This document shows, in pieces, positions 39,801 to 49,887 of a stretch of DNA of 64,000 bases. The DNA is from DASXMT01 sp963803065 (lineage in GTDB: Bacteria; Actinomycetota; Acidimicrobiia; Acidimicrobiales; RAAP-2). The stretch lies in the NCBI GenBank assembly GCA_963803065.1, contig CAWDKW010000005.1:243798-307797 (forward strand), in the 5' to 3' direction. The translations under genes were made by a program, and so were the position numbers. The notes below the pieces were generated by a model. That model searched no databases and was not told the DNA's origin. It saw only the letters and a program-made list of their open reading frames with translations. Within the stretch, counting starts at the first letter, position 1. Every line of letters begins with the position of its first letter.

Positions 39801-42171
39801 GAGCTGGTGGCCCAGAAGTCGCTCAGCGCCATCGTGGCCTGGGTCGAGTCACACTTGGGTGCTGCCGCCTCGTCCCGATCATCGGCCGCCGGGCCGCAGC
39901 CCTCCTCGACGGAGGCGGGGGCTCCCTCCTCGGCCCAGACTCCCTCCTCGGCCCAGACTGCCTCCCCGGCCCAGACCCCACCGCCGTCTCCCGCCAGTGC
40001 CCCCGAGGTCCCGGACCTGATGGCGCTGTTGACCACCCTGGTCAGCGAGCGCACCGGGTACCCGATCGACATGCTCGGAGCCGACCTCGACCTCGAAGCC
40101 GACCTCAGCATCGATTCGATCAAGCGGCTCGAGATCCTCGGCGAGCTGACCGAGCGGGCCGGGCTCGGAGACCACGGGGCCAGGCGATTCGCTCGACGAG
40201 TCGATCGTGGAGGAGCTGGTGGCCCAGAAGTCGCTCAGCGCCATCGTGGCCTGGGTCGAGGACCACCTCCGGGGTGGAAGTCCGTCGCCATCGCCAGCCT
40301 CCATCTCGCCCGGTGGGGACGATCCGAGCCGTGCGCCCGACAACCTCGCTGATGGCTCCGACAATCCAACCGACGCCACCGACGCCGCTTCTGACGGCGC
40401 AGCCGCTTCTGACGGCGCAGCCGCTTCTGACGGCGCAGCCGCTTCTGACGGCGCAGCCGCTTCTGACGGCGCAGCCGACCCGTCGGCGGGCGAGACTGTC
40501 GCAGCTGTCCTTGGAGCAGACCCGCCCAGCACTCGAGCCGATGTCCCGGATTCGGCCGTTCGAGCTGTCTTCCGGGTCGTCCCGGCTCCGCCAGCCATCG
40601 TCGAGCAGCGTGACGCACCCGCGCTGACCGGTGACTCGATCACCGTGGTCGACGACGGTCGGGGCGTTGCCCCGCTGGTGGCTTCCTTGCTCGAGTCCCA
40701 TGGCGCCTCGACCCGGATCGTCGAGCCAGATGGGATCCCGTGGGAAGCCGACGGCATCGTCCATATGGGTCTCCTCCACCCGGGTTCGAACTCTGCGGCC
40801 GACGTCTTCGAACACGTCCATCCGGTGGCCCTGGCCGGGGCACAGACCCTGGTAGCGGTCACAGGACTGGGCGGCACCCATGGGCGAGGCATGGACCAGT
40901 CAGGGTCGCAGGACCTAGGCACCCAGGCCCGGGCGAACGGGAGCAACGGCAACGGAAGCGGGGGCGGTTTCGGTGCTGCTCCGACGGGAGCGGGCGTCGC
41001 CGGCCTCTGGCGGGCACTGGCTCGTGAGCTTCCCCATGCCCACGTGCGGGCCGTCGACCTCGATCCCTCCGACGACCCGGTGGTGCTCGCCGCCAACATC
41101 GTGGCTGAGGTCCTGACCCAGGGCGGCCCGGTGGTCGTCGGCTACCGGGACGGTTCGCGCTGCACGGTAGTTGCGGCCGAGGAGGCCCTCGCCGGTCACC
41201 ACGACGGTGCACAACGCCAGGCTCCCGGGGTCGCCGGACTCGAGAGCACCGGACTCGAGAGCACCGGACTCGAGAGCACCGGACTCGAGAGCACCGGAGG
41301 AATCGAGCTTGGTCCCGAATCGGTCGTCCTCCTGACCGGAGGGGCCCGCGGGATCACCGCCCGGCTCGCCGTCAGCCTGGCCACCACCTACGGCTGTTCC
41401 CTCGAGCTGGTTGGGCGGTCCCCCTTACCCGACGCCCCAGAGGAGCCGGAGTTCGCCACCGCAGATGATGCCGCCCAACTTCGACAGGTCCTCATCGGCC
41501 GAGGCGAGCGCACACCCGCCGTCATCGAAGCCGCGGTGGCCCGACTCTTGGCCGCCCGGGAGATCCGGTCCACCCTGTCCGCCATCGAGAACGCCGGCGT
41601 CAAGGTGTCGTACCACGCCGTCGATGTGCGGGACGCCGCCGCCCTGAGCCGGGTGGTGGGCTCGGTCTACGACCGCCACGGTCGGCTCGACGGCATTGTC
41701 CACGGCGCCGGGGTGATCGAGGACCGGCTGCTGGCCGACAAGACGTCCGAGTCGTTCCGCCGTGTGTTCGACACCAAGGTGGGGGCGGCACACACGTTGG
41801 TCGGCGCCGTCCGGGAGCCCTACCCGTTCCTGGTCCTGTTCACCAGCGTGTCGGGGGCCTTCGGCAACAAGGGACAGGTGGACTACGCCGCGGCCAACGA
41901 CGCCCTGGCCGCCCTGGCCTGGTCGCTGACCTCCCAGCAGTACGGCCCCGTGGTGGCGGTCGACTGGGGGCCCTGGGCGGGGAGCGGCATGGTCACCCCC
42001 CAGCTCCATCGGGAGTACGTCCGTCGCGGCGTCGGGCTGGTGGACCCCGAGGACGGGGTCGCCCGGCTGCTGGAGGAGCTGCGCACGTCGTTGCCCGAAC
42101 CGGAGATCGTCCTGGCCCGGGCAAGGGTGTCGACCTTCGAGGCCCCGTCAATGTCGATCGGCGAACCCTAG
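33837..42171 (+). CDS. PUFA-synthase-like multidomain synthase A: NPD-NPD-KS-AT-ACP-ACP-KR (four frame breaks)
   Basis: Corrected length 2776 residues. Domains: two FMN-type NPD barrels, PfaD enoyl-reductase-like, at about 1-285 (GSESGGAIGEE, WSQGGIG) and 366-615 (AQGPMTRVSDRP, EGRECGGHVGPR); ketosynthase 778-1219 with VDAACASS (active Cys about 967), EAHGTGT and SQIGHTKCTAG; acyltransferase about 1400-1690 with PGQGSQ and GHSYGE; two ACPs with DLSIDSIKRLE (pantetheine Ser); then a ketoreductase with LLTGGARGITARLA and SGAFGNKGQVDYAAAND. It would elongate, reduce and partly modify acyl chains iteratively. Single extra bases at about 34276, 37754, 39573 and 40167, all in repeats or the duplicated ACP, shift frame 0-1-2-0-1; removing four bases gives exactly 2777 codons. 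ATG 33837 follows a GGGG ribosome site. Gene B starts 3 bases after the stop. Confidence 0.8.
34187..34297 (+). repeat. 18-nt TDPGKF-coding repeats in synthase A
   Basis: Units such as ACCGACCCCGGCAAGTTC repeat about six times, splitting the first NPD barrel. One copy has CCCGGG where the others have CCCGG, which causes the first frame break. Confidence 0.85.
37737..37850 (+). repeat. Gly/His-rich repeats between KS and AT of synthase A
   Basis: CACGGCGGCCTTGACGGC-type units encode GHGGLDGPA peptides in the linker between ketosynthase and acyltransferase. A copy with CCTGGGCGG instead of CCTGGCGG produces the second frame break. Confidence 0.85.
39525..40262 (+). repeat. 415-bp tandem duplication carrying the two ACP domains
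   Basis: Copy 1 (from about 39530) and copy 2 (from about 39945) are offset by 415 bases and identical or nearly so over more than 200 bases across the carrier domain, and again in the VEELVAQKSLSAIVAWVE helix. The two differ at the third and fourth frame breaks (GTCCTCCCG versus GTCTCCCG, and GGGCTCGGAG followed by different bases). Confidence 0.9.
40387..40476 (+). repeat. Five 18-nt SDGAAA-coding repeats
   Basis: Five exact copies of GCTTCTGACGGCGCAGCC between the second ACP and the ketoreductase of synthase A. Confidence 0.95.
41236..41295 (+). repeat. Four 15-nt GLEST-coding repeats
   Basis: Four exact copies of GGACTCGAGAGCACC just before the ketoreductase catalytic half of synthase A. 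Confidence 0.95.
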
Positions 42172-42174
42172 GCT

Positions 42175-45100
42175 GTGGCCGTCTCCCCTCAGGATGGTCA
42201 GGGCATCGCCATTGTCGGCATGTCGGCGTTGTTCCCCGGCGCCGCCGACCTCGCGTCGTTCTGGCAGAACCTGGTCGAGGGCCGCGATGCCATCACCGAT
42301 GCGCCAGCCGACCGGTGGGACCCGGTGTACTACGACCCGGAAAGCACGGGCCCGGACCGCTTCTACTGCCGCAGGGGCGGGTTCCTGGGCGAGCTGGCCA
42401 CGTTCGACCCGCAACCGTTCGGCATCATGCCCAACGCCGTCGACGGGGTGGAGCCGGACCAGTTGCTGGCGCTCCGGGTGGCTCGGGCCGCCCTCGACGA
42501 TGCCGGCGGCGACCGCGCCGCGCCGGTAGCCGAGCGCACCGGGGTCGTGGTCGGTCGAGGCGGCTACCTGACCCCGGGTGTGGCCCGCCTGGACCAACGG
42601 GTGCGGACAGTCCAGCAGCTGGTGGAGAGCGTGCGATCGTTGGTCCCCGAGATCGACGATCGCCGGCTGGCCGAGGTGAAGAACGCCTTCGTCGGACAGC
42701 TGGCACCGGATCGCCCCGAGTCGGCCATCGACCTGGTGCCCAACTTGGTCGCCTCGCGCATCGCCAACCGGCTCGACCTCCACGGTCCGGCCTACACCGT
42801 CGACGGTGCCTGCGCCAGCTCGTTGCTGGCCGTCGACGCGGGCGTGCGCGAGCTCCGCAGTGGCCGCTGCGACCTGGTGCTGGCCGGCGGTGTCCACCTG
42901 TGCCACGACGTGACGTTGTGGAGCGTCTTCACCCAGCTGCGCGCCCTGAGCCCCACCCAGCAGATCCGTCCGTTCGACCGGCGGGCCGACGGGCTGCTCA
43001 TCGGCGAGGGCGCTGGGATGGTGGCCCTCAAGCGACTCGAGGATGCCGAACGGGATGGTGACCGTATCTACGCCGTGCTGTGCGGACTGGGCGTATCGTC
43101 GGACGGCCGGGAAGTGAGCTTGATGAAGCCGAGCGCGGCCGGACAGCTGTTGGCCCTCGAGCGGGCCTGGTCGGAGTCCGGCCTGGACCCCGATTCGTGC
43201 GGGCTCGTCGAGGCGCACGGCACGGCCACACCGACGGGTGACGCCGCGGAGCTCGAGACGCTGGCCCGGTTCTTCGGCCCGCCGGCGTCCGGCGACGGTG
43301 CGGGCAATCACCGAGGCGGCCCCGGCACGCATTCCGGCGGCGGAAATGAGGTGCACGGCGGCAGTGCCGCCCACTACCCAGACGGCGGCAGTGCCGCCCA
43401 CTACCCAGACGGCGGCAGTGCCGTGGTCGGCTCGGTGAAGTCGATGATCGGCCATGCCATGCCTGCCGCCGGGGCCGCCGGCCTCATCAAGGCCGTGCTG
43501 GCCCTCCATCACGGGATTGCGCCGCCGACCCTGCACTGCGACGAACCCGATCCCAGGCTCTCGGGGACCCGCTTCCGGACGTCCCCGACGGCGCTCGACT
43601 GGGACGTCGATCCGAACCTGCGAGTGGCGGCGGTCAACGCCTTCGGCTTCGGGGGGATCAATACCCACGCCGTGCTCCGGGCCCATGCCGATGCCGTCGG
43701 GCCCAGGAGACCGCAGCGGCGGCTCAGGTCGGATCGGCTCAGGTCGGATCGCCAGGTCGGGTCGTCGGATCGGCAGGTCGCATCGGATCGGCGGGCCGCA
43801 CCGTCCGGCCCACCCGGTGGTCGGGTGGTGTTGCTGGCCGCGGAGGACCCGGCCGGGTTGCGAGCGCAGCTCGACGCCCCCGACCTCCTCGAGCGTGATG
43901 ACCGGATGTGCCCACCACCGTCGGCCGGCCCGTTCCGGCTGGCCTTGGTCGATCCCAAGCCGGCCCGCCTGGATCTGGCCCGGCGGGTGGTCACCGGGGG
44001 AAAGCCTTGGCGGGGCCGGAACGACGTGTGGTTCAGCCCCAGCGGCCTCCTCGAGCACGGCGGTCGGCTCGCCTTCGTCTTCCCCGGGGTGGAGCCCAAC
44101 CAGGACGCCGATGCCACCGCCGTGGCCCGGCACTTCGGCTGGACGGAGCCGCCCACCTTCGGGGACACCGAGCTCGAGCGCCAGTCGAGGGCCATCCTCT
44201 GGACCGGGAGGATCCTGGACGCAGCCCTGCGCCGCCTGGGTGTGGTTCCCGATGCGATGGCCGGCCACAGCCTGGGCGAGTGGAGCGGCCTGATCGCCAC
44301 CGGGATGGTCCCGCGGGCCATCGTGGACGAACTGAGCAACGGCCTGTTGCCGACCCGCCTCAGCGTTCCCGATGTTGCCTACCTCATGGTCGGAGCTGAC
44401 GTGGCCAAGGCGGAGGCGGCGATCGGGGACCTCCCCTCAGTGACCGTGTCCCACGACAACTGCCACCACCAGTCGGTCCTGTGCGGCGACGCGGCCGGGT
44501 GCGCCGAAGCAGCACGGCGCCTTCGCCAGGAGGGCGTCATCTGTCAGGAGCTGCCCATCCGCTCGGGATTTCATTCGCCCGCCTTCGAGCCGTATCTGGG
44601 GCCGTTCCGCGATACCTACGACCGCATCGCCTTCGAACCTCCGGAGGTCCCGTTGTGGTCGGCCACCGCAGTGGCCCCCTACCCGGATACGGCCGAGGAG
44701 GTCCGCCAGCTCTGTCTTCGACATCTGGTGGAGCCGGTCCGCTTCCGCCAGCTGGCCGAGGCCATGCACGAGGCCGGGTTCCGGGTCTTCGTGCAGATGG
44801 GTTTCGGCTCGGTGAGCGCCTTCTTGGACGACTCGCTCCACGACCGAGAGATCTGCACGCTCAACGCCGGGTCGGCCAAGCACCCGGGCATGGCCCAGCT
44901 GCTCCGTCTTGCTGCAGGCCTGTGGAGCGAGGGCGCACCGGTCCGGTTCGAGGAGCTGGCCGCCCGGGGCGCCGGCTCCGATGGGGCCGGGAGACCAGGT
45001 CATGGCGAGCCGTTGGCGTTGGCCCCCGACCGGCCTCCCAAGGGCCAGCCACTCCGCCTCGGGGTCCCGCTGGTGCGAATGGATCCAGGCGCGGTATCGC

Positions 45101-47362
45101 TCGGTGTGACCAACGGGTCGCCCGCGCCGGGTGCCGGGGCCAACGGGTCGCCCGCGCCGGGTGCCGGGGCCAACGGGTCGCCCGCGCCGGGTGCCGGGAC
45201 CAACGGGTCGCCAGCGCCGGCCGTCGCGGCCAACGGGTCGCCAGCGCCGGCCGTCGCGGCCAACGGGTCGCCCGCGCCGGGTGCCGGGCCAAACGGATCA
45301 GCGGTGTCATCGGCCGGTCCGGGGAGCGGGCTTCCCGCCCCCGCAACCCTGCCGCCGCCGACCGGCGGGGTCGACTCGCATCCAGTCTTGGAGGCCTACC
45401 GAATGACGATGGCTGCAACGCTCGATGCCGGCCAACAGGTGATCGAGGCGTGGTCCCGCTCGAGCCGGTGGGAGCCGGGCGTGGGCTCGCAACCTCTGCG
45501 GTCGGATGAGCACGGGCGACCCCTCGAGCCGCCGCGGTGGGATGAGCACGGGCGACCCCTCGAGCCAAAGCGGTCGGAGGAGCACGCACTACCCCCGGAT
45601 CCCAGTGGGTTCCTCGCCAGCCAGCGATCCCCCCAGCGAGCCCGCGGCCGAGCCCTCGGCCGGAGTCGAAGGCCCGGCTTCCCTGGTGACGCCCTGGACC
45701 GTCTCCGTGGATGCCCATCCAGAGTTGCTCGACCACTGCTTCTACCGGCAGCCGGCAGGATGGAAGTCGGTCGAGGACCTCTTCCCGGTGGTGCCCATGA
45801 CCATGCTGCTCGAGATGATGGGCAGGGCCGCCCAGGAGCTGGTCCCGGGCACGGTGGTGTTGGGGTTCGACGACGTTCGGGCCCTTCGTTGGCTGGCGGC
45901 GGCACCGGCACTGGAGACCGTCGTGCGAGCCACAGTCGTAGGGCCACGGCCGGAACAGCCAGGGGGCCACTCCGGTGAGGGGGCGCTACGTTCGGCGGGG
46001 GTCGCGGCCGACGATTTCCGCCGGGTTCAGGTGAGCATCGACGGGTATGCCAAGACCACGGTGGTGCTGGCACAGGGTTACCCGCCCGCACCCGATGCCG
46101 ACAGGACGCCGCTCACCGGGGAGCGGGAGTCGGACATCTCGGCCCGGACCATGTACGACGACCGCTGGATGTTCCACGGACCGGCCTACCAGGGGGTCAC
46201 CGAGCTCACCGCAGTCGCCGAGGACGGCATCCGGGGTCAGCTGGCCGACCTGCCGGCGCCGGGCGCCCTCCTCGATTGTGCCGGCCAGCTGATGGGCTAC
46301 TGGGCCATGCGCCGCACCGAGATCGATCGACTGGCCCTTCCCACCTCTATCGAGCGGGTTCGCTTCTTCGGGCCACGGCCCGGCCTCACCACACCGGTGT
46401 CGTGCACCGTCCGGATCACCGAGTACACGGACAAGCTGGTCCGGTCGGACATGGACCTGTGCGTCGACGGGGGCCTCTGGGCTCGGATCGACGGCTGGCA
46501 GGATCGCCGCTTCGAGAGCGACGCCGTTGTCTGGCCGGTACTGATCTACCCCGAGTCGAACGTGCTCACCGACCAGGTTGTGCTCGCTGGCGGATCGGGC
46601 ACCGGGACATGCGTCGAGCTCACCCGGGAGCGCTGGACGGACTCCGCCAGCCGCGCCCTGATGATGCGCCGCTACCTCGGCGAGGAGGAACGGGTCGACT
46701 ACGAGCGCCACACACCGCGCGCCCAGCGGACGTGGCTGCTCGGGCGTATCGCGGCCAAGGACGCCGTGCGCCGCTGGCTGTGGGCGCGTGGAGCTCGGCC
46801 GATGCACCCGGTGGAGGTACAGATCACCAACGACGAGCACGGCCGGCCCGTGGCCTCGGTCCCCAGCGACATCGCAGCTGCCCATCTAGCCGGGTCGGCC
46901 TTGTCGCTGTCGATCTCCCATACCGAATGGGTCGGCGTCGCCGTGGTCACCGATGCCGGGCCCGTTGGCGTCGATATCGAACCCATGACCCCGAAGGTCC
47001 CCCGAAGTGACAACTTTGTGGACCTTGCCCTGACCCCGGCCGAACAGGCGCTGCGCCCCGAGGGCCTGGGAACAGACCAGTGGGTGGTATCGGCGTGGAC
47101 GGCGAAGGAGGCGGTGGCCAAGGCCGTCGGCACCGGCCTGAAAGGGCGCCCCCGCGCCTTCGAGGTCCAGTCGCTGTTCGAGACCCGAGCTGCCGACGCC
47201 CGAGCTGCCGACCCCGAAGCTGTCGATACCGAAGCCCGCACCGATTTCATACTGTCAGTCCGCGACCCGGAGGGTCGGCTCTGGACGGTGGCCTCGAGCA
47301 GGGATGGTGACTTCATCATCGCTGCCACCATTGGAGGTCCGGACCCGGCGGACCCGGTTTAG
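42175..47362 (+). CDS. PUFA-synthase-like multidomain synthase B: KS-AT-DH-PPTase (one frame break)
   Basis: Corrected length 1728 residues, GTG start. Ketosynthase 9-505 with VDGACASS (Cys about 213), EAHGTATPTGD and KSMIGHAMPAAGAAG; acyltransferase about 630-930 with GHSLGEW and RSGFHSPAF; a Gly/Ala/Pro repeat linker; a double hot-dog dehydratase about 1170-1455 (HPELLDHCFY and FHGPAYQGV, LLDCAGQL); and at the C-terminus a phosphopantetheinyl transferase (VGVDIEP and WTAKEAVAKAVGTGL) that would activate the ACPs of this locus. The frame shifts +1 between about 45590 and 45640 in the linker before the dehydratase; one base less gives exactly 1729 codons. A repeat insert (GGSAAHYPD units) sits inside the ketosynthase itself. 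It is coupled to synthase A (3-base gap). Confidence 0.8.
43357..43425 (+). repeat. 27-nt GGSAAHYPD-coding repeats inside ketosynthase B
   Basis: Two full 27-nt units beginning GGCGGCAGTGCCGCCCAC and a partial third, in frame, between the EAHGTATPTGD and KSMIGH active-site segments. Confidence 0.92.
45111..45290 (+). repeat. Six 30-nt NGSPAPGAGA-coding repeats in synthase B
   Basis: CAACGGGTCGCCCGCGCCGG plus GTGCCGGGGC repeats six times with a few substitutions (two copies encode PAPAVAA). It forms the linker after the acyltransferase. Confidence 0.95.
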
Positions 47363-47393
47363 TGGAGGTCCCGACCCGGCGGACCCGGTTTAG
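47333..47393 (+). repeat. 31-nt tandem duplication across the stop of synthase B
   Basis: GGAGGTCCGGACCCGGCGGA plus CCCGGTTTAG occurs twice in direct succession (one substitution), so the stop codon TAG is itself duplicated in the 3' flank. Confidence 0.85.
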
Positions 47394-47450
47394 GATCAAC
47401 GCCTTCCCCACGGGTGGGCGCTGTCAGACAAGACGACGGAAAGGACGATC

Positions 47451-47753
47451 ATGACCACTGATGCACCGACCACAGAGGTAAGCGAGGAGTCGGTCCTGGC
47501 CACGGTCACCGAGCTGATCGGGGAGATCATCGGCGAGGACTACATGGCCGATATCGACGTGACCATGGAATCGATGATCACCGAGGACCTCGAGCTGGAG
47601 AGCATCGAGTTCGTGGCCCTGGCCGAGAAGTTGCGGGATCGCTATGGCGAGTCGGTGGACTTCGTCGACTGGATCGCCGGCATGGAGCTCGAGCAGATCA
47701 TCCTCCTGACCGTCGGGCAGCTCGTGGAGTTCATCGTCGCATGCCGTACGTGA
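47451..47753 (+). CDS. Free-standing acyl carrier protein of the lipid locus
   Basis: 100 acidic residues. The carrier signature is ITEDLELESIEFVALAEKL, with the phosphopantetheine Ser in LES and the usual hydrophobic helix II after it. It has a GGAAAGGACG ribosome site upstream. It lies 88 bases after synthase B and its last 13 bases overlap the first hydrolase gene, so the operon continues. A free ACP next to a synthase that already has two internal ACPs suggests a distinct step: starter loading, extender delivery or hand-off to the hydrolases and glycosyltransferase. Its cognate activating enzyme is probably the PPTase fused to synthase B. The frame is intact and there are no repeats. Confidence 0.88.
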   Translation: MTTDAPTTEVSEESVLATVTELIGEIIGEDYMADIDVTMESMITEDLELESIEFVALAEKLRDRYGESVDFVDWIAGMELEQIILLTVGQLVEFIVACRT

Positions 47754-48679
47754 CCGCCAACGGGCTGCGCATCCATGTGCAGTGCCTGGGCGACCGCGGG
47801 GCGCCCCCGGTGGTCATGATCCACGGAATGCTGAGCGGGAGCCTGGCCTCGTGGTACTTCGGCCTTGCCCCGGTACTGGCCGGATCCCATCACGTCGTGC
47901 TGTACGACCAGCGCGGCCACGGCCTGAGCGAGCGACCGCTCCGGGGCTACACCCTGACCGAGCTGGCCGCCGACCTCGATGCCCTGACCGCCACCCTCGG
48001 GCGCTGTGCACTGGTCGGCCACAGCTTCGGTGGCCTGGTGGCCTTGCGCCATGCCATCGACCACCCGGGTCGGGTCGCGGCCGTGGCCTTGGTCGACTCC
48101 TTCACCCCCTCGCCGACCGGTGTTGCCTCGTCGGAGGCGGCCGTGGGCGACGACGGTCCCAGAGGAGCCGATTCCGGCGGTATCGACATCGAATCCATGC
48201 GGGCATGGGAGCGCGAACGGCGGCGGTCGCGGGACCATGGTGGACGGCGCCGACGGCGGGCGACCGGTGAGCAGATCCTGCTCGGTGGGACCACCGTCCT
48301 CAGCGACCTGCGCCGCGACTCACAGCTCGACTCGGCGGCACTTGCCGGGTTGCCCATGCCGGTGCTGTGCGTGATGGGATCGGTGTCGCCGTTCCGGAGT
48401 GAGGTCGAGGATCTGGCCGGTCGACTGCCGCCGGACCGCTGTTGCGTCGAAATGCTCGAGGGCGGTCATGCACTGCACATCGACGCGCCCAGCGAGCTGG
48501 CTGACGTAGTCGTGCGATTCCTGAGCGGACAGGAGCTCGCCGACGAGGGGTCGGCGGGAGCCGGCAGCGGTGGTTCGGCGCCGCAGGGAATCGGCGACCG
48601 CTCTCGTCCGGCGGTGCGGGTCGGCGTCGGAGATCCCCCAACGTTTGGTACGAGCGCTCAAGGAGGGCGACATGGTTGA
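47741..48679 (+). CDS. Alpha/beta hydrolase 1 of the lipid locus
   Basis: 312 residues. Oxyanion loop VVMIHGMLSGSLASWYFG, LYDQRGHGLSERP, nucleophile elbow ALVGHSFGGLVAL, and the catalytic His in EGGHALHIDAP. A cap region of Arg-rich sequence (RERRRSRDHGGRRRR) separates the halves, which is unusual. It overlaps the ACP gene by 13 bases and the next hydrolase by 8 bases. The synthases carry no thioesterase domain, so a role in releasing or transferring the chain from the carrier protein is a reasonable inference. The substrate is unproved. Confidence 0.82.
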   Translation: MPYVTANGLRIHVQCLGDRGAPPVVMIHGMLSGSLASWYFGLAPVLAGSHHVVLYDQRGHGLSERPLRGYTLTELAADLDALTATLGRCALVGHSFGGLVALRHAIDHPGRVAAVALVDSFTPSPTGVASSEAAVGDDGPRGADSGGIDIESMRAWERERRRSRDHGGRRRRRATGEQILLGGTTVLSDLRRDSQLDSAALAGLPMPVLCVMGSVSPFRSEVEDLAGRLPPDRCCVEMLEGGHALHIDAPSELADVVVRFLSGQELADEGSAGAGSGGSAPQGIGDRSRPAVRVGVGDPPTFGTSAQGGRHG

Positions 48680-49885
48680 CGTGGTGGCCAATGGGGCCCG
48701 GTTCAACGTCCATCACCTGAGCGACGGCGACCCGACGGTCGTCTTCATGCACGGGCTGGTGGTCGACAACTCGTCGAGTTGGTACTACACGGTGGCCAAC
48801 CCGATCGCTCGGCAATCGGAGGTGGTCATCTACGACCTCCGTGGGCACGGTCTCTCGGAGAAGCCGGCGACCGGCTACACGGTGGAGGAGCAGGTCGATG
48901 ACCTCTTCGCCATTCTCGACGAGTTGGGCATCGATCGGCCCGTACACCTGGTCGGCAACAGCTTCGGCGGTGTCCTGGCCGTGGCCGCCGCCGTGCACCG
49001 GCCCGAACGGGTGGCCGGCCTGGTCCTGGTCGAGGCCCATGTGGCCGTGGACGGCTGGCGCCAGCAGATGGTGGGCACGCTCGAGTTCGCGGGGTTGTTC
49101 CTCGACCACGACGACGTGCACAACTGGCTCGATGCCGTCGGTGGGCGAAAGGGGAAGCGCCTGGCGCGCAACTCGGACACGCTGTTGCACAAGACCTCGC
49201 TGGTGGAGGATCTAGCGGCATCGCCCGCATTCACCCAGTCTGAGCTGTCGGCGATCGACTGCCCGGTCCTGATCGTCTGCGGCGAGCACTCCGACGTACG
49301 CGACTGGGCCGAGCGCCTCGTCTACGTCCTGCCTCGCTGTGAGCTCCATCTCTATGAGGGATGCTCGCACCTGGTGGTCCTGGAGGCACCCGCTGACCTC
49401 CGTGGTCTCCTGCTGCGCTGGTTCGACCGGATGCGGGCAGGCGACGTACCGCCGCTACTCGACGGCCACTCGGCTGCCTCGGCGGCGCGGATCATCAGGC
49501 ACAGTCCGTCGAGGTTCAAAGAGCTCGCCCCCCGGCCCCCCTGGTACCCCGAGGATTCCCCGTGGCCCCCGGTGGGCGGCGAGCTTCCCGACGGCTGGCA
49601 GGAGGCCATGGACGACTTCGCCCGGGGGAAGGGGCTCGACCAGGCTCCGGTGATACCGGACCACCGTGATTTTGCCCCCCCGGGTCCGTCCGGCCCCGCT
49701 GGTCCCGCGGGCTCCGGCGAGTCTGCCGGCTCAGTCGGTTCTGTCGAGTCTGCCGGTTCTGTCGGCTCTGCCGGTTCTGCGGTTCTGTCGGCTCTGCCGG
49801 TTCTGTCGGCTCTGCCGAGTTCTGCCGGAGTCTGCCGGTTCTGTCGGTTGCTGACGGTTCCGCCGAGCCCTCGGAGGCTCGGTAG
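48672..49885 (+). CDS. Alpha/beta hydrolase 2 of the lipid locus (one frame break near the end)
   Basis: 404 residues after correction. VVFMHGLVVDNSSSWYYTVA, YDLRGHGLSEKP, the elbow LVGNSFGGVLAVAA (Asn before Ser), CGEHSDV (acid) and EGCSHLVVLEAP (His) define the fold. It is a close relative of hydrolase 1 in the first half, so the pair probably arose by duplication. The C-terminal extension ends in SAGSVGSA-type repeats, where one C is missing at about 49780; restoring it gives 405 codons and a TAG at 49885, three bases before the glycosyltransferase. Uncorrected, the frame runs on into the next gene. The ATG overlaps the previous stop. Confidence 0.78.
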
Positions 49886-49887
49886 CG

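Noticed and set aside
34276..40168. Programmed ribosomal frameshifting in synthase A
   Set aside because: Four separate shifts all in repeats, with no slippery heptamer or common downstream structure seen; error or slippage is simpler.
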